Assembly: GCA_015523335.1 (NCBI GenBank) | Contig: WAKM01000022.1 | Location: 1-56,391 of the forward strand | Direction of reading: 5' to 3' | Length of the DNA stretch: 56,391 nt | DNA from: Archaeoglobaceae archaeon | GTDB lineage: Archaea; Halobacteriota; Archaeoglobi; Archaeoglobales; Archaeoglobaceae | Shown here: piece after piece, positions 45,713 to 54,713 of the stretch | Layout: every line of letters starts with the position of its first letter | Numbering within the stretch: position 1 is the stretch's first letter | Made by a program: the position numbers and the translations under genes | Notes under the pieces: model-generated | The model's input: only the letters and a program-made list of their open reading frames with translations | Told to the model about the DNA's origin: nothing | The model's database searches: none

Positions 45713-46290
45713 TTCTGCTTGTCGATAATAGGGATTCCTTCGTTTGGAACTTAGCCGAATACGCTTCGATTTTCGATGATGTAAGAGTGGTGCCGAACAC
45801 GATTACGCTTGCCGAAGTCAGGAAGATAGATCCAGACGGGATAATTATTTCTCCGGGCCCAGGCTCACCGGAAAGCAAGAGGGACGTTGGAAACAGCCCT
45901 GAGATAGTTTTGGAGGTTGAAGTCCCGATATTGGGCGTTTGTTTGGGGCATCAGATAATAGGGCAGGTTTTCGGAGGGAAGGTCGGAAGGGTGAAGCCTT
46001 TGCACGGAAAATCGAGTCTTGTGAGGCACGACGGAAAAACGATATTCAGCAGAGTTAAGAATCCGCTCGAAGCTGGGCGATATCACTCTCTTGCAGTTCT
46101 GGAGGTTCCAAGAGGATTCGAGGTTTCAGCAGTATCGCTGAGCGATGGGGTAATCATGGGTATAAGACACAAGAGCAAGCCGATTGAAGGTGTGCAATTC
46201 CATCCCGAAAGCGTTCTTACGGAATATCACAGCGGAGAAGGTTTGAAGATTATAAAGAATTTTGTGGACTTGTGCAAAGGTCGAATATGA
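45709..46290 (+). CDS. trpG: Anthranilate synthase component II (glutamine amidotransferase)
   Basis: The 193-aa class I amidotransferase has the nucleophile Cys in LGVCLGHQIIGQVFGG and the His-Glu pair in GVQFHPESVLTE. It starts RDSFVWNLAEY with ISPGPGSPES. It gives ammonia to TrpE. ATGA overlap with trpE. It is followed by an 81-bp gap holding a small ORF. Confidence 0.97.
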   Translation: MILLVDNRDSFVWNLAEYASIFDDVRVVPNTITLAEVRKIDPDGIIISPGPGSPESKRDVGNSPEIVLEVEVPILGVCLGHQIIGQVFGGKVGRVKPLHGKSSLVRHDGKTIFSRVKNPLEAGRYHSLAVLEVPRGFEVSAVSLSDGVIMGIRHKSKPIEGVQFHPESVLTEYHSGEGLKIIKNFVDLCKGRI

Positions 46291-46291
46291 T

Positions 46292-46381
46292 ATGCGAGAG
46301 ATTCAGAACTGTATTGGGTATGCCGATAGGGAGACGATCGATAAAGCTAGAGAGGCGGACGGTGTGATGGCATGTTCGTGA
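46292..46381 (+). CDS. Possible small protein of 29 aa between trpG and trpF
   Basis: ATG 46292 lies one base after the trpG stop. The frame (MREIQNCIGYADRETIDKAR..., ending DGVMACS) runs 29 codons and overlaps the trpF start by ten bases, like true genes in this operon. Codon choice looks like that of the neighbours. No domain is recognised. It could be a small regulator, a decayed domain or chance. Confidence 0.35.
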   Translation: MREIQNCIGYADRETIDKAREADGVMACS

Positions 46382-46995
46382 AGATCTGCGGAATTAGGGA
46401 TTTGAACGATCTAAGAATCGTCGAAAGATACGCTGACGCTACCGGAGTCGTCGTCGAATGCGAATCGAAGCGTCGTGTAAGTTTGAATGAGGCGAGAGTA
46501 ATCGTGGAAAATGCGAAAATTCCAGTGTTTGTTGTTTCGACTTTAAGCGACTTCGAAGGATGGAGGATTGTTGTCGAAAAAACGAACGCTGGCTATGTTC
46601 AAATACATACGGATGCTATCGATCCCAAAGATGTGGAGAAGATCAAGTCGGAATTTGGAGTTTTCATCATGAAGGCTTTTAAAGTTCCCAGAAGAAGTGA
46701 CGATCCGGTTAGGGATGCCGAAAATCTGATCGAACAAATAGAGCAGTTTGAGGTCGATAGGATTTTGCTCGACACAGGCAAGGGCTCTGGCATAACACAC
46801 GATCATCGCGTCAGCAGAATTGTTGCCGAGAAATTCGATGTAGTGCTCGCTGGCGGGCTGAATCCTCAAAACGTGGCTGAAATCGTAGAGTTCGTCAAGC
46901 CGTTCGGCGTTGACGTTTCGAGCGGGGTTGAGAGAAGCGGAAGGAAGGACAAGCGGTTGATCAGGGAATTCGTGAGCGTGGTGAAAAGAGTATGA
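46372..46995 (+). CDS. trpF: Phosphoribosylanthranilate isomerase
   Basis: The 207-aa TIM barrel performs the Amadori step. It starts FVKICGIRDLND with the catalytic Cys, and has the catalytic Asp in ILLDTGKGSGITHDH, then LAGGLNPQNVAE and GVDVSSGVER. ATG 46372 was chosen. It overlaps the ACT-domain gene by four bases (ATGA). Confidence 0.96.
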   Translation: MFVKICGIRDLNDLRIVERYADATGVVVECESKRRVSLNEARVIVENAKIPVFVVSTLSDFEGWRIVVEKTNAGYVQIHTDAIDPKDVEKIKSEFGVFIMKAFKVPRRSDDPVRDAENLIEQIEQFEVDRILLDTGKGSGITHDHRVSRIVAEKFDVVLAGGLNPQNVAEIVEFVKPFGVDVSSGVERSGRKDKRLIREFVSVVKRV

Positions 46996-47360
46996 GGGTC
47001 GTTTTGCATCCCGATAGCTTTGCGGTGATAAAAGCTAGAGAAATGCCGGAAGTAGATTTCTTTGCAATCGTTAGGGAGAGCAACGGCATAACGGTAGTCT
47101 TACCCGAATCCGAGTTGGAAAAAATTAATGCGGTTGAATGCGAAAGGGGTTTTAGGCTTTTTACATTCGATACTGTTATACCCTTCGATTTGGTCGGATT
47201 TATATCGAAGATCTTGACGGCTTTAGCGGATGCCGGAATCAGCGTTTTGGTGTTTTCGTCCTATTCGACGGATCACATCCTCGTTAGAGGTGGGGATGTC
47301 GAGAATGCCGTTGAAGTTTTGGAAGATTTGGGTTTTGAAGTCGAGAAGGTGATGCCATGA
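46992..47360 (+). CDS. ACT-domain protein in the trp operon
   Basis: The 122-aa protein resembles the COG3603-type ACT proteins. The first half ([21 protein letters not shown], then RLFTFD) leads to an ACT-like beta-alpha-beta unit at about 58-122 ([40 protein letters not shown]). ACT domains bind amino acids and control enzymes. It overlaps trpF and trpB by four bases each, so it is made in step with them. Binding of tryptophan or an intermediate is inferred from context only. Confidence 0.8.
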   Translation: MRVVLHPDSFAVIKAREMPEVDFFAIVRESNGITVVLPESELEKINAVECERGFRLFTFDTVIPFDLVGFISKILTALADAGISVLVFSSYSTDHILVRGGDVENAVEVLEDLGFEVEKVMP

Positions 47361-48535
47361 AATTCGGAGAGTTTGGCGGGCAGTTCGTGCCAGAAGTTCT
47401 TATCCCACCGCTGAAGGAGTTGGAAAAAGCATACAACGAGTTGAAGGACGACGAAGAATTTAAGAGTGAACTCGATTACTATCTTAGAAACTACGCCGGA
47501 AGACCTACGCCCCTCTACTTCGCTAAGAATCTAACCGAGAAGTTGGGTGGAGCTAAGATATACCTCAAGCGTGAGGATCTGTTGCACAGCGGTGCGCACA
47601 AGATAAACAACACGATCGGACAGGCTTTACTTGCGAAGAAGATGGGTAAAACTCGACTGATAGCTGAAACCGGAGCGGGACAGCATGGAGTTGCTACCGC
47701 TATAGCTGGAGCCTTACTCGGGCTTAAGGTTGATGTTTACATGGGCGCTGAAGACGTTGAAAGGCAGAAGATGAACGTGTTCAGGATGAAACTGCTCGGA
47801 GCGGAAGTTATTCCCGTGCATAGCGGTAGTAAAACTCTGAAGGATGCAATAAACGAAGCCCTTCGAGACTGGGTTGCAACGTTCGAATACACACACTACC
47901 TAATAGGTTCAGTCGTTGGACCCCATCCGTATCCGACCATCGTTAGAGACTTCCAGTCGGTGATCGGCAGGGAAACGAAGAGGCAGATCCTTGAGATCGA
48001 AGGAGCATTGCCGGACGTAATCGTCGCGTGCGTCGGCGGGGGGAGCAACGCGATAGGAATCTTTCACCCGTTCATAGAGGACAGATCGGTCAGACTGATC
48101 GGCGTTGAAGCCGCTGGCAAGGGCATCGAAACTGGAAAGCACTCCGCATCGCTCTGTGCTGGAGAAAAAGGGGTTCTACATGGGATGCTGTCCTATTTCT
48201 TGCAAGATGAAGACGGACAGATAGCAACAACCCACAGCATCGCCGCCGGCTTGGATTATCCAGGAGTTGGGCCTGAACATGCTTGGCTGAAGGAGTCGGG
48301 AAGAGCTGAATACGTTGCCGTTACCGACGATCAAGCCTTAAAAGCGTTCGTGGAGCTTTCTAAAACCGAGGGAATCTTGCCGGCTTTGGAATCCGCTCAT
48401 GCTCTGGCTTATGCTATGGAACTCGCTAAGGAAATGAGTAAGGATGAGGTAGTGGTCGTAAATCTTTCGGGAAGGGGAGACAAGGATTTGGGAATAGTTA
48501 TGGAGGCGTTGACATGTTCCGCAAACCAGCTTTGA
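47357..48535 (+). CDS. trpB: Tryptophan synthase beta chain (TrpB1 type)
   Basis: The 392-aa PLP enzyme starts [13 protein letters not shown]. The PLP Lys is in [18 protein letters not shown], the phosphate loop is [10 protein letters not shown], and the end is [14 protein letters not shown]. It joins indole to serine in complex with TrpA. It overlaps trpA by 22 bases. Confidence 0.98.
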   Translation: MKFGEFGGQFVPEVLIPPLKELEKAYNELKDDEEFKSELDYYLRNYAGRPTPLYFAKNLTEKLGGAKIYLKREDLLHSGAHKINNTIGQALLAKKMGKTRLIAETGAGQHGVATAIAGALLGLKVDVYMGAEDVERQKMNVFRMKLLGAEVIPVHSGSKTLKDAINEALRDWVATFEYTHYLIGSVVGPHPYPTIVRDFQSVIGRETKRQILEIEGALPDVIVACVGGGSNAIGIFHPFIEDRSVRLIGVEAAGKGIETGKHSASLCAGEKGVLHGMLSYFLQDEDGQIATTHSIAAGLDYPGVGPEHAWLKESGRAEYVAVTDDQALKAFVELSKTEGILPALESAHALAYAMELAKEMSKDEVVVVNLSGRGDKDLGIVMEALTCSANQL

Positions 48536-49269
48536 TCACGTTCATAACCGCTGGAGATCCGAACGTTAAGGCGACGCTCGATTTCATGCTGGCTTTGGAC
48601 AAGTATTCAGATGTCATAGAATTGGGAATTCCGTTCAGCGATCCGATGGCTGACGGAAAGGCAATTCAGAAGGCGAACGTTAGAGCACTTAAAGCGGGAA
48701 CGAGAGTCGGGGATGTTTTCAACTTAGTTAGGGAGTTCAGGGAACATTCTGATACGCCCGTCGTCTTGATGACCTATTACAATCCGGTATACAGAAGGGG
48801 AGTTGAGAGGTTCGTTGCAGAAGCCAAGGAAAGCGGAGCAAACGCTATGATCGTAGTGGATCTTCCTCTCGAGGAAGCTGGCGAATACCTCAACGTTTGC
48901 GAGAAATACGATATGGGAACGGTGTTTTTAGCCGCTCCAAACACACCCGACGATCGATTGAGGATGATCGATGAGGCGAGCTCAGCTTTCGTCTATCTCA
49001 TCTCCCTATACGGAACCACCGGAGCGAGGGAAAAGCTATCTCAGCTTGCTTTCGATCTGCTTAAAAGGGCTAAGAGGATATGCTCGAAGCCGTTAGCAGT
49101 AGGCTTCGGCGTTTCGAAAGCCGAACACGTTAGAGAGCTCGTTAAGGCTGGAGCAGACGGAGTGGTTGTCGGAAGCGCTATAGTCGATATAATCGGTAAA
49201 TACGGTGAAGATGCAATAGATCCGCTCGAGGAGAAGCTTAAGGAGCTTAGAAGCGGTCTATTTTTCTAA
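48514..49269 (+). CDS. trpA: Tryptophan synthase alpha chain
   Basis: The 251-aa TIM barrel has the catalytic Glu in [19 protein letters not shown] and Asp in [24 protein letters not shown] and [12 protein letters not shown] complete the family signature. It is the last gene of the trp operon; an A/T-rich tract follows. Confidence 0.97.
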   Translation: MFRKPALITFITAGDPNVKATLDFMLALDKYSDVIELGIPFSDPMADGKAIQKANVRALKAGTRVGDVFNLVREFREHSDTPVVLMTYYNPVYRRGVERFVAEAKESGANAMIVVDLPLEEAGEYLNVCEKYDMGTVFLAAPNTPDDRLRMIDEASSAFVYLISLYGTTGAREKLSQLAFDLLKRAKRICSKPLAVGFGVSKAEHVRELVKAGADGVVVGSAIVDIIGKYGEDAIDPLEEKLKELRSGLFF

Positions 49270-49462
49270 ATTAGAACGATTTTTTAATTATTAATTATTA
49301 TTATTAAATTAAAAAATTAAAATTAACGCACCTGCATAAGCACCTGCGCAAATATCAATTTATATACGTATAAATATTTTTACACTTGCAAATCGAATTA
49401 TATACGCAAAAAATTGTTAAATATAATCGTCATCACAACAACGATTGAGAGGAGGTGAGACG
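49270..49462 (+). promoter_or_regulatory. arlB upstream region with repeats and promoter
   Basis: After trpA comes a T-rich stretch (likely terminator, 49270-49320). Next is a direct repeat GCACCTGC at 49328-49335 and 49340-49347 (12-bp period), then TTATATACG at 49360-49368 and 49398-49406 (38-bp period). The likely TATA box GTTAAATATAATC is at about 49416-49428. The ribosome site GAGGAGGTGAG precedes the GTG at 49463. A second TATA-like TATAAATATTTT lies at about 49370-49381. Confidence 0.5.
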
Positions 49463-50137
49463 GTGGGTTGGTTGAAGGGGTTAAAGAGAGATAAAAAAGG
49501 AGCCATAGGTATAGAGATACTGATAGTGTTCATAGCTATCGTCTTGGTTGCAGCGGTTAGTGCGGCGGTGCTGATACAGACCGTCGGCTACCTCCAGCAG
49601 AAAGCAACGGCAACTGGAAGAGAGACGACGAAGGAAGTTGCGAGCGGTATAAAGGTCGTTAGAGTCCTCGGTTACGATCCCAGCGCTCCGGGTGGGACGA
49701 TCGACAAGCTTGCGATTTACGTAGAAACGAACACCGGAGGTCAGCCAATCGATCTCAGCAAGACGATCGTAGCTTTGAGTGTCGGTAACAAGACCGCCGA
49801 GTTGACCTACAACAGCAATGCCTATACAGATCTTACAACTGGTAGCAGTGATATATTCAATTCAACGTTGGACGCTTGGAACTATACTTCATCCACAACG
49901 TTCGGTATAATCGTTCTGCAGGACGCCGACGGATCTATCACTGGTAACAAAGCAAGCCCAACGCTTGACAGCGGTGACAAGGTCATACTGACGGTTGATC
50001 TTACAAAGGTGTTCGGTAGCGGATTAGGAAACAGAGTGCCGGTTTCAGGCTCGATTACACCAGAATTCGGTGCTCCGGGTATAATCCAGTTCACGACACC
50101 ACCAGCATACACGCAGGCGGTAATCGAACTGCAGTAA
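49463..50137 (+). CDS. arlB: Archaellin (archaellum filament protein)
   Basis: The 224-aa protein has a class III signal peptide. The basic leader ends RDKKG at residue 13 and the mature chain would begin [22 protein letters not shown], the hydrophobic assembly helix. Cleavage is by the prepilin peptidase ArlK/FlaK. Three N-glycosylation sequons (NKT, NST, NYT) lie in the outer domain. GTG 49463 was chosen for its ribosome site. Only one archaellin gene is present here. A U-rich tract after it probably limits read-through to the motor genes. Confidence 0.96.
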   Translation: MGWLKGLKRDKKGAIGIEILIVFIAIVLVAAVSAAVLIQTVGYLQQKATATGRETTKEVASGIKVVRVLGYDPSAPGGTIDKLAIYVETNTGGQPIDLSKTIVALSVGNKTAELTYNSNAYTDLTTGSSDIFNSTLDAWNYTSSTTFGIIVLQDADGSITGNKASPTLDSGDKVILTVDLTKVFGSGLGNRVPVSGSITPEFGAPGIIQFTTPPAYTQAVIELQ

Positions 50138-50164
50138 CCTTCCAATTTTTTCCTTATTTTTTTC
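50138..50164 (+). terminator. T-rich partial terminator after arlB
   Basis: Right after the arlB stop are TTTTTT and TTTTTTT runs. This fits partial termination, so that the filament gene is expressed above arlC-J. Confidence 0.5.
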
Positions 50165-50217
50165 GGTAATAACATAAGAAAATTTAATAATTTTACATAA
50201 AAACAGAGGTGATGTTT

Positions 50218-50682
50218 ATGCTGAAGATTCCGAAGCCGAAGGTCAAGAAAAAGAAGGAAAGCAAAGAAGAAGGAAAAAATGAAGAGGACAAGATAGAGAA
50301 GGAGCTTGAGGAAGAGATTAAGAAGGATGAAAAGGAAGAAACTAAGCCGAGAGAAGATTCAGATTTAGCCACCAAGCTCATGGAGAGAATAAACGAAATT
50401 GAGAACAGATTGCCGAGGATAGACGTATCGATAGACAACCTGAAGAGGGAGCTTGATGACATAAAATCGAGACTGCAGAAGGTTGACGACACGCTTAAGG
50501 ATGTTATGGTTTTGTATGAGGTAGTTTCATCTCAGATCAATCCTTTCGTTTCATCGTCTGGAATTATAGATGTAGGAGAATTAAAGAGGAAGGTTGACGA
50601 TCTCGAAAAAGATCTCAAGCTTATTATTAATATTGATTTAGATAAAATTATTGATGAAATTCTTTACGAGGAGGTGATGTGA
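50218..50682 (+). CDS. arlC: Archaellum protein ArlC (FlaC)
   Basis: The 154-aa protein has a highly charged N-terminus (Lys and Glu, about 1-55). The FlaC/FlaD-E type coiled coil follows, ENRLPRIDVSIDNLKRELDDIKSRL, then LYEVVSSQINPF. ArlC, with ArlD and ArlE, forms a cytosolic ring linking the motor to chemotaxis in Euryarchaeota. ATG 50218 has GAGGTG upstream; ATG 50212 is also possible. Confidence 0.88.
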   Translation: MLKIPKPKVKKKKESKEEGKNEEDKIEKELEEEIKKDEKEETKPREDSDLATKLMERINEIENRLPRIDVSIDNLKRELDDIKSRLQKVDDTLKDVMVLYEVVSSQINPFVSSSGIIDVGELKRKVDDLEKDLKLIINIDLDKIIDEILYEEVM

Positions 50683-50683
50683 C

Positions 50684-51475
50684 TTGGAAGATAACCGAAA
50701 CATAATACGCCTCGATGAGCTTGACGATAACGAACTTAAGGAATACCTGAACAAGTTTCGAGGACGAATTCCATCGGTTTTGTTGGACGATCTATACAAC
50801 AAGCTGAAGGGTAAGAACGTAACGAAGGAGCAGGTTGATAAGATAATAAAGAAGATCGAGGAAAATCTGACGAATGCAAGGAAGATCGACGAGATATTCA
50901 GAAAGCTTGAGAACATCGAATCTCTTTTGAGGCAAAGAACGAGGGTTGAGCCGGAAGTTCAGACTCAGCAAACGGCGATGGAACAGCCAACCCAGCCGAG
51001 CACATCTGAAGCTACATACCAGCATTCACAACTCGTAGAATCCGTTCAGCCAATTCAAGTTCAACCGACAGCCGTTCAGCCTCAACTTGAAGTCCTGCCT
51101 ACTCCATCAGAACCACGCCTAAAGCAGATCCCGAACGATGCGAAGAGTATAATGATTCTGCTTAAGTGGATCGAGTTTATGATTGAAAGAGTAGGCTACG
51201 ATGGACTTGAGGAACTTTTGAACTACTACGTGGACATAAACTGGATCAGCGACAACGTTCTGTTCACGATTCTGAGATACGCCAAGGGCATCAGGCTGTA
51301 TCATCAGAATTCCGATTGGAGACCGGTCGGTTATATGAACGTCCAGGACCACATAACGTCACTTCTGTTCATAGAAGCCCTCAGGACTGGCAGATTCAAT
51401 AAGGAGCTTTTGATGGAGGTGGAGAGAGAGATATACAAGATAAAGAAGGAGGTAGCGGAGATCCATGGGGTTTAG
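50684..51475 (+). CDS. arlD: Archaellum protein ArlD/E (FlaD/E)
   Basis: The 263-aa protein has an N-terminal charged helical part and a linker rich in Gln, Pro and Thr (about 95-145). The conserved FlaD/E domain at about 155-245 reads AKSIMILLKWIEFMIERVGYDGLEELLNYYVDINWIS..., ending RPVGYMNVQDHITSLLFIEAL. The start is TTG 50684, supported by GGAGGTGAT five bases upstream; no ATG is available. It overlaps arlF by eleven bases. Confidence 0.92.
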   Translation: MEDNRNIIRLDELDDNELKEYLNKFRGRIPSVLLDDLYNKLKGKNVTKEQVDKIIKKIEENLTNARKIDEIFRKLENIESLLRQRTRVEPEVQTQQTAMEQPTQPSTSEATYQHSQLVESVQPIQVQPTAVQPQLEVLPTPSEPRLKQIPNDAKSIMILLKWIEFMIERVGYDGLEELLNYYVDINWISDNVLFTILRYAKGIRLYHQNSDWRPVGYMNVQDHITSLLFIEALRTGRFNKELLMEVEREIYKIKKEVAEIHGV

Positions 51476-51902
51476 CACCACCGCCGGCTTCGCACTGCTG
51501 TTCATAGCCGGATTGATAGCTTTCGGAGTCGTCGCAACCGTAACGATTAATGAGGTTAAGGAGTTAAACAAAATTGTAAAACTTAAAAATAAAGAAGAAA
51601 TTGAGCTAAAAACTTCCGACTTTAAAATAGTTAACGTCACGGCAGTTAACGTTACGCTAACTGAATACAACCTAACGGTCATAATCGAAAACACGGGATC
51701 AACGACCTTCGACTGCACGAAGTTTACGTTGCTCGTCGATGGAAAATTGATCAACGCCACATGCAACGTTTCGATGCTCTATCCTCTCGAATACGCCGAG
51801 TTCAAAGCCGGAAACTTACCCGGAACCGTCGGAAGTTCACACAGGCTGAAGGTTGTTTCGGACAACGGAATCGAAAGATACGCAACCTTCGTCGTGGGGT
51901 GA
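51465..51902 (+). CDS. arlF: Archaellum stator protein ArlF (FlaF)
   Basis: The 145-aa protein has one N-terminal membrane helix (about 8-28, FALLFIAGLIAFGVVATVTI) and a beta-sandwich outer domain. In other archaea ArlF binds the S-layer to hold the motor. At least four N-glycosylation sequons (NVT, NLT, NAT, NVS types) are in the outer part. Confidence 0.88.
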   Translation: MGFSTTAGFALLFIAGLIAFGVVATVTINEVKELNKIVKLKNKEEIELKTSDFKIVNVTAVNVTLTEYNLTVIIENTGSTTFDCTKFTLLVDGKLINATCNVSMLYPLEYAEFKAGNLPGTVGSSHRLKVVSDNGIERYATFVVG

Positions 51903-51907
51903 TCGTT

Positions 51908-52357
51908 ATGGCTGGGGAAAGCGCCGCGCACATGATACTGTTCATAGCAACGATACTAATAGCCAGCTCCGTTTCAGCGGTGATGATAGTCACTATAGAA
52001 AAGATGTCCATAGAGATAAAGAATCAGGGTGAATTTATAGGGAAAGTATTGTCCACGAACTTCGAAATCATAAACGATCCTTTAAAGATTCCGAACAAAA
52101 CGATAGGAACGAATACAGCCTATGTATTCTACATCAAGAACATCGGCGATACATCCTTCGCCTTCACGAACGATACCATCACGGTTTTGATAGACGGTTG
52201 GATAATTCCGAAGCAGAACGTAACAACGAATCCTTCGGTTTTAAACCCCGGAGACGTTGGGGAGTTGGACGTAATCACTTCACTCAGTCCCGGAAACCAC
52301 AGAATTACGGTTATACTTGAAAACGGAGTTTCCGACTCTTTAGACTTCACGATCTGA
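51908..52357 (+). CDS. arlG: Archaellum stator protein ArlG (FlaG)
   Basis: The 149-aa protein has an archaellin-like N-terminal helix (MILFIATILIASSVSAVMIV) and a beta domain similar to ArlF (TAYVFYIKNIGDTSFAF). It forms the periplasmic stator with ArlF. ATG 51908 was chosen; the longer frame from 51761 is antisense-like junk over arlF. Confidence 0.88.
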   Translation: MAGESAAHMILFIATILIASSVSAVMIVTIEKMSIEIKNQGEFIGKVLSTNFEIINDPLKIPNKTIGTNTAYVFYIKNIGDTSFAFTNDTITVLIDGWIIPKQNVTTNPSVLNPGDVGELDVITSLSPGNHRITVILENGVSDSLDFTI

Positions 52358-52367
52358 GGTGATCGAT

Positions 52368-53060
52368 ATGGCGAGGATTTTCTCGGTTCAGCTTGCGAAC
52401 GACGAATTTCACAAGAAGCTTGGAGGCGGGATTCCGGCTGGAACTATAGGATTGATTACCGGAGAACACGGAAGCGGGAAATCGATAGTCTGCCAGAGAA
52501 TAACCTACGGACTGCTGAAGAACGACGTTTCCGTAACTTACATCTCGACACAGCTTACGACGATCGACTTCATAAAGCAGATGTCTTCATTGGGCTACGA
52601 TATCGCACGTGACATAATCAGGAGGAGGCTACTCTTCATCACAGTTTACCCACTTCTGCAAGAGCCGAAGAAGAGGATGGATTACTCGGAGAAGCTCATG
52701 AGCGCGAGGCAACTCTTTGAAAACGACGTAATTATCATAGACTGCTTTACATCGCTCGTAAAGTTCGATATAGATCCTAATTCCGCAATAAAGTTAATGG
52801 GTTTCTTCAAAAGGCTGTCGGCGCTCGGAAAGGCTATAATTTTGACCGCTTTGGACGAGCTCGAAAGGAGCGTGATGGAGGAGATAGAATCCACATGCTC
52901 ATTCATAGCTGAAACCACCATAAAGAAGTTCGGAACCGATCTGAAAAACCTGATGGTTATAAAGAAATTCAATTTGGCCGCCGGCCAGTATTCGAAGCAG
53001 ATCGCGTTTAGAGTTGAGCCGAAGATAGGTTTGGTAGTTGAAATTGCCGCGGTAGCATGA
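52368..53060 (+). CDS. arlH: Archaellum ATP-binding protein ArlH (FlaH)
   Basis: The 230-aa RecA/KaiC-like protein has Walker A GEHGSGKS (32-39) and a Walker B-like VIIIDCFTSL. It binds ATP and ArlI at the motor base. ATG 52368 has GAGGTGATC upstream. It overlaps arlI by four bases. Confidence 0.94.
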   Translation: MARIFSVQLANDEFHKKLGGGIPAGTIGLITGEHGSGKSIVCQRITYGLLKNDVSVTYISTQLTTIDFIKQMSSLGYDIARDIIRRRLLFITVYPLLQEPKKRMDYSEKLMSARQLFENDVIIIDCFTSLVKFDIDPNSAIKLMGFFKRLSALGKAIILTALDELERSVMEEIESTCSFIAETTIKKFGTDLKNLMVIKKFNLAAGQYSKQIAFRVEPKIGLVVEIAAVA

Positions 53061-54703
53061 AGGTCGTAAAGTCGGATACGCTGGAAGACGCTCTGAAGAG
53101 GAATCCGCACCTTAAGAGGTATATAGAGGAGTTCAAGAAGAGGGAGGGAGTAGTCCCGACTTTCGTCCCGGCTTTGAGCAGGGACATGAAATCCCTCCCG
53201 AGACCCAACTTGATATATCCGGTCGGAGATCCGATATTCATCCACATCTACACCGACAAAGACGGAAACAGACGTTACATAGCTATAGAGCCGAGGTTGA
53301 CTCCGGATGAGGAGCCTAAGTTTCAGGCTTTGATGGATAAGATGCTTGAATTGGCTCCTCAGGAGAAGATTCCGAAGGATGACGAGGAACTCAGCCAGCT
53401 TATAGACGTTCTGATGGACAAGATCGTTGAAATAGTGCCTGAAAAGGTTCCGCTTGAGAAGAAAAGGAAGTTTCTGAGTTTGGGATTTGAAAAGCTCAAG
53501 TTAACGGAGGAAGAAGTTTACAAGTTCAGATATCTGATAAAGAGAGAGGTTATAGGAGTAGGACCTCTTGAGCCTCTTATAAGAGATCCGTATATCGAGG
53601 ATATCCATGTAATAGGGCCCCACAACACGCACATAGTTCACAAGATATTCGACATGCTTCCCACGAACATAGACTTCAAAGACGAGATCTACATGGCTGA
53701 ATACCTAAAGAACCTTGGAGAGAGAATTGGAAGACCTGTGAGTGAGAGAAATCCGATAGTCGATGGATCCCTTCCTGATGGAAGCAGAATAAACATAATT
53801 TTCAGCACAGATGTAAGCCTTAAAGGTCCATCTTTCACCATAAGAAAGTTTACTGCTGTCCCTATCAGCATAACACAGCTTATAGCTTGGGGAACTCTTT
53901 CGGCTGAGGTTGCCGCTTACTTGTGGCTTTGCTTGGAGTATGGAATGAGCATATGGGTTAGCGGAGAAACCGCCAGCGGTAAGACAACAACTCTGAATGC
54001 CATGATCCCGTTCATAAAGCCTCAGTCTAAGGTGTTCACGGCTGAGGACACTCCGGAAGTTCAGGTTCCCCATCCCGTTTGGCAGCAACTCTGCACGAGA
54101 GAAAGGGGAACCGAAGGCAAGGTAGACTTATTCGATTTGCTTAAAGCGGCTTTGAGAAGCAGACCCAACTACATCATAGTCGGTGAGATCAGAGGTAAGG
54201 AAGGTGCAGTCGCGTTCCAAGCTATGCAGACAGGTCACCCCGTTCTGGCAACTTTCCACGCTGGTAGCGTTAAGAAGCTGATTCAGAGGTTGACCGGAGA
54301 TCCGATAAACGTTCCGATCACGTTCATAGACAATCTAAACGTCGTTCTGATTCAGCAAGCCGTCTATAGAAGGGGACAGTTCTTAAGGCGATGCTTGGTC
54401 GTTGAGGAGATAGAGGGTTATTATGAAGAAGTCGGAGGTGTTGTTACGAGAACGGTCTTCGAATGGGATTCCGTAACCGACAAGCACATCTTTAGGGGAT
54501 TGTATAACTCGTATATACTCGAAAATAAGATTGCCCAGACGGCCGGTTTTGAGGATCCGAGGCAGATATACGAGGAGATGTTTCTTAGGGCGAGGATTCT
54601 GCAGAGGATGGTCGAGCTTAAGATATTCAACTACTACGAGGTTACGAAGATAATCTGGGCTTTTTACAAGAAGGGTCTGCAGGGGTTGCCGTTCAGGCTG
54701 TGA
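53057..54703 (+). CDS. arlI: Archaellum motor ATPase ArlI (FlaI)
   Basis: The 548-aa type II/IV secretion-type hexameric ATPase drives assembly and rotation. Walker A GETASGKT is at 303-310, followed by an Asp box (AEDTPEVQVPH), Walker B (YIIVGEIRGKEG) and a His box (TGHPVLATFHAGS). The N-terminal domain covers about residues 1-200. Confidence 0.97.
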   Translation: MKVVKSDTLEDALKRNPHLKRYIEEFKKREGVVPTFVPALSRDMKSLPRPNLIYPVGDPIFIHIYTDKDGNRRYIAIEPRLTPDEEPKFQALMDKMLELAPQEKIPKDDEELSQLIDVLMDKIVEIVPEKVPLEKKRKFLSLGFEKLKLTEEEVYKFRYLIKREVIGVGPLEPLIRDPYIEDIHVIGPHNTHIVHKIFDMLPTNIDFKDEIYMAEYLKNLGERIGRPVSERNPIVDGSLPDGSRINIIFSTDVSLKGPSFTIRKFTAVPISITQLIAWGTLSAEVAAYLWLCLEYGMSIWVSGETASGKTTTLNAMIPFIKPQSKVFTAEDTPEVQVPHPVWQQLCTRERGTEGKVDLFDLLKAALRSRPNYIIVGEIRGKEGAVAFQAMQTGHPVLATFHAGSVKKLIQRLTGDPINVPITFIDNLNVVLIQQAVYRRGQFLRRCLVVEEIEGYYEEVGGVVTRTVFEWDSVTDKHIFRGLYNSYILENKIAQTAGFEDPRQIYEEMFLRARILQRMVELKIFNYYEVTKIIWAFYKKGLQGLPFRL

Positions 54704-54713
54704 GGTGGTGCAC

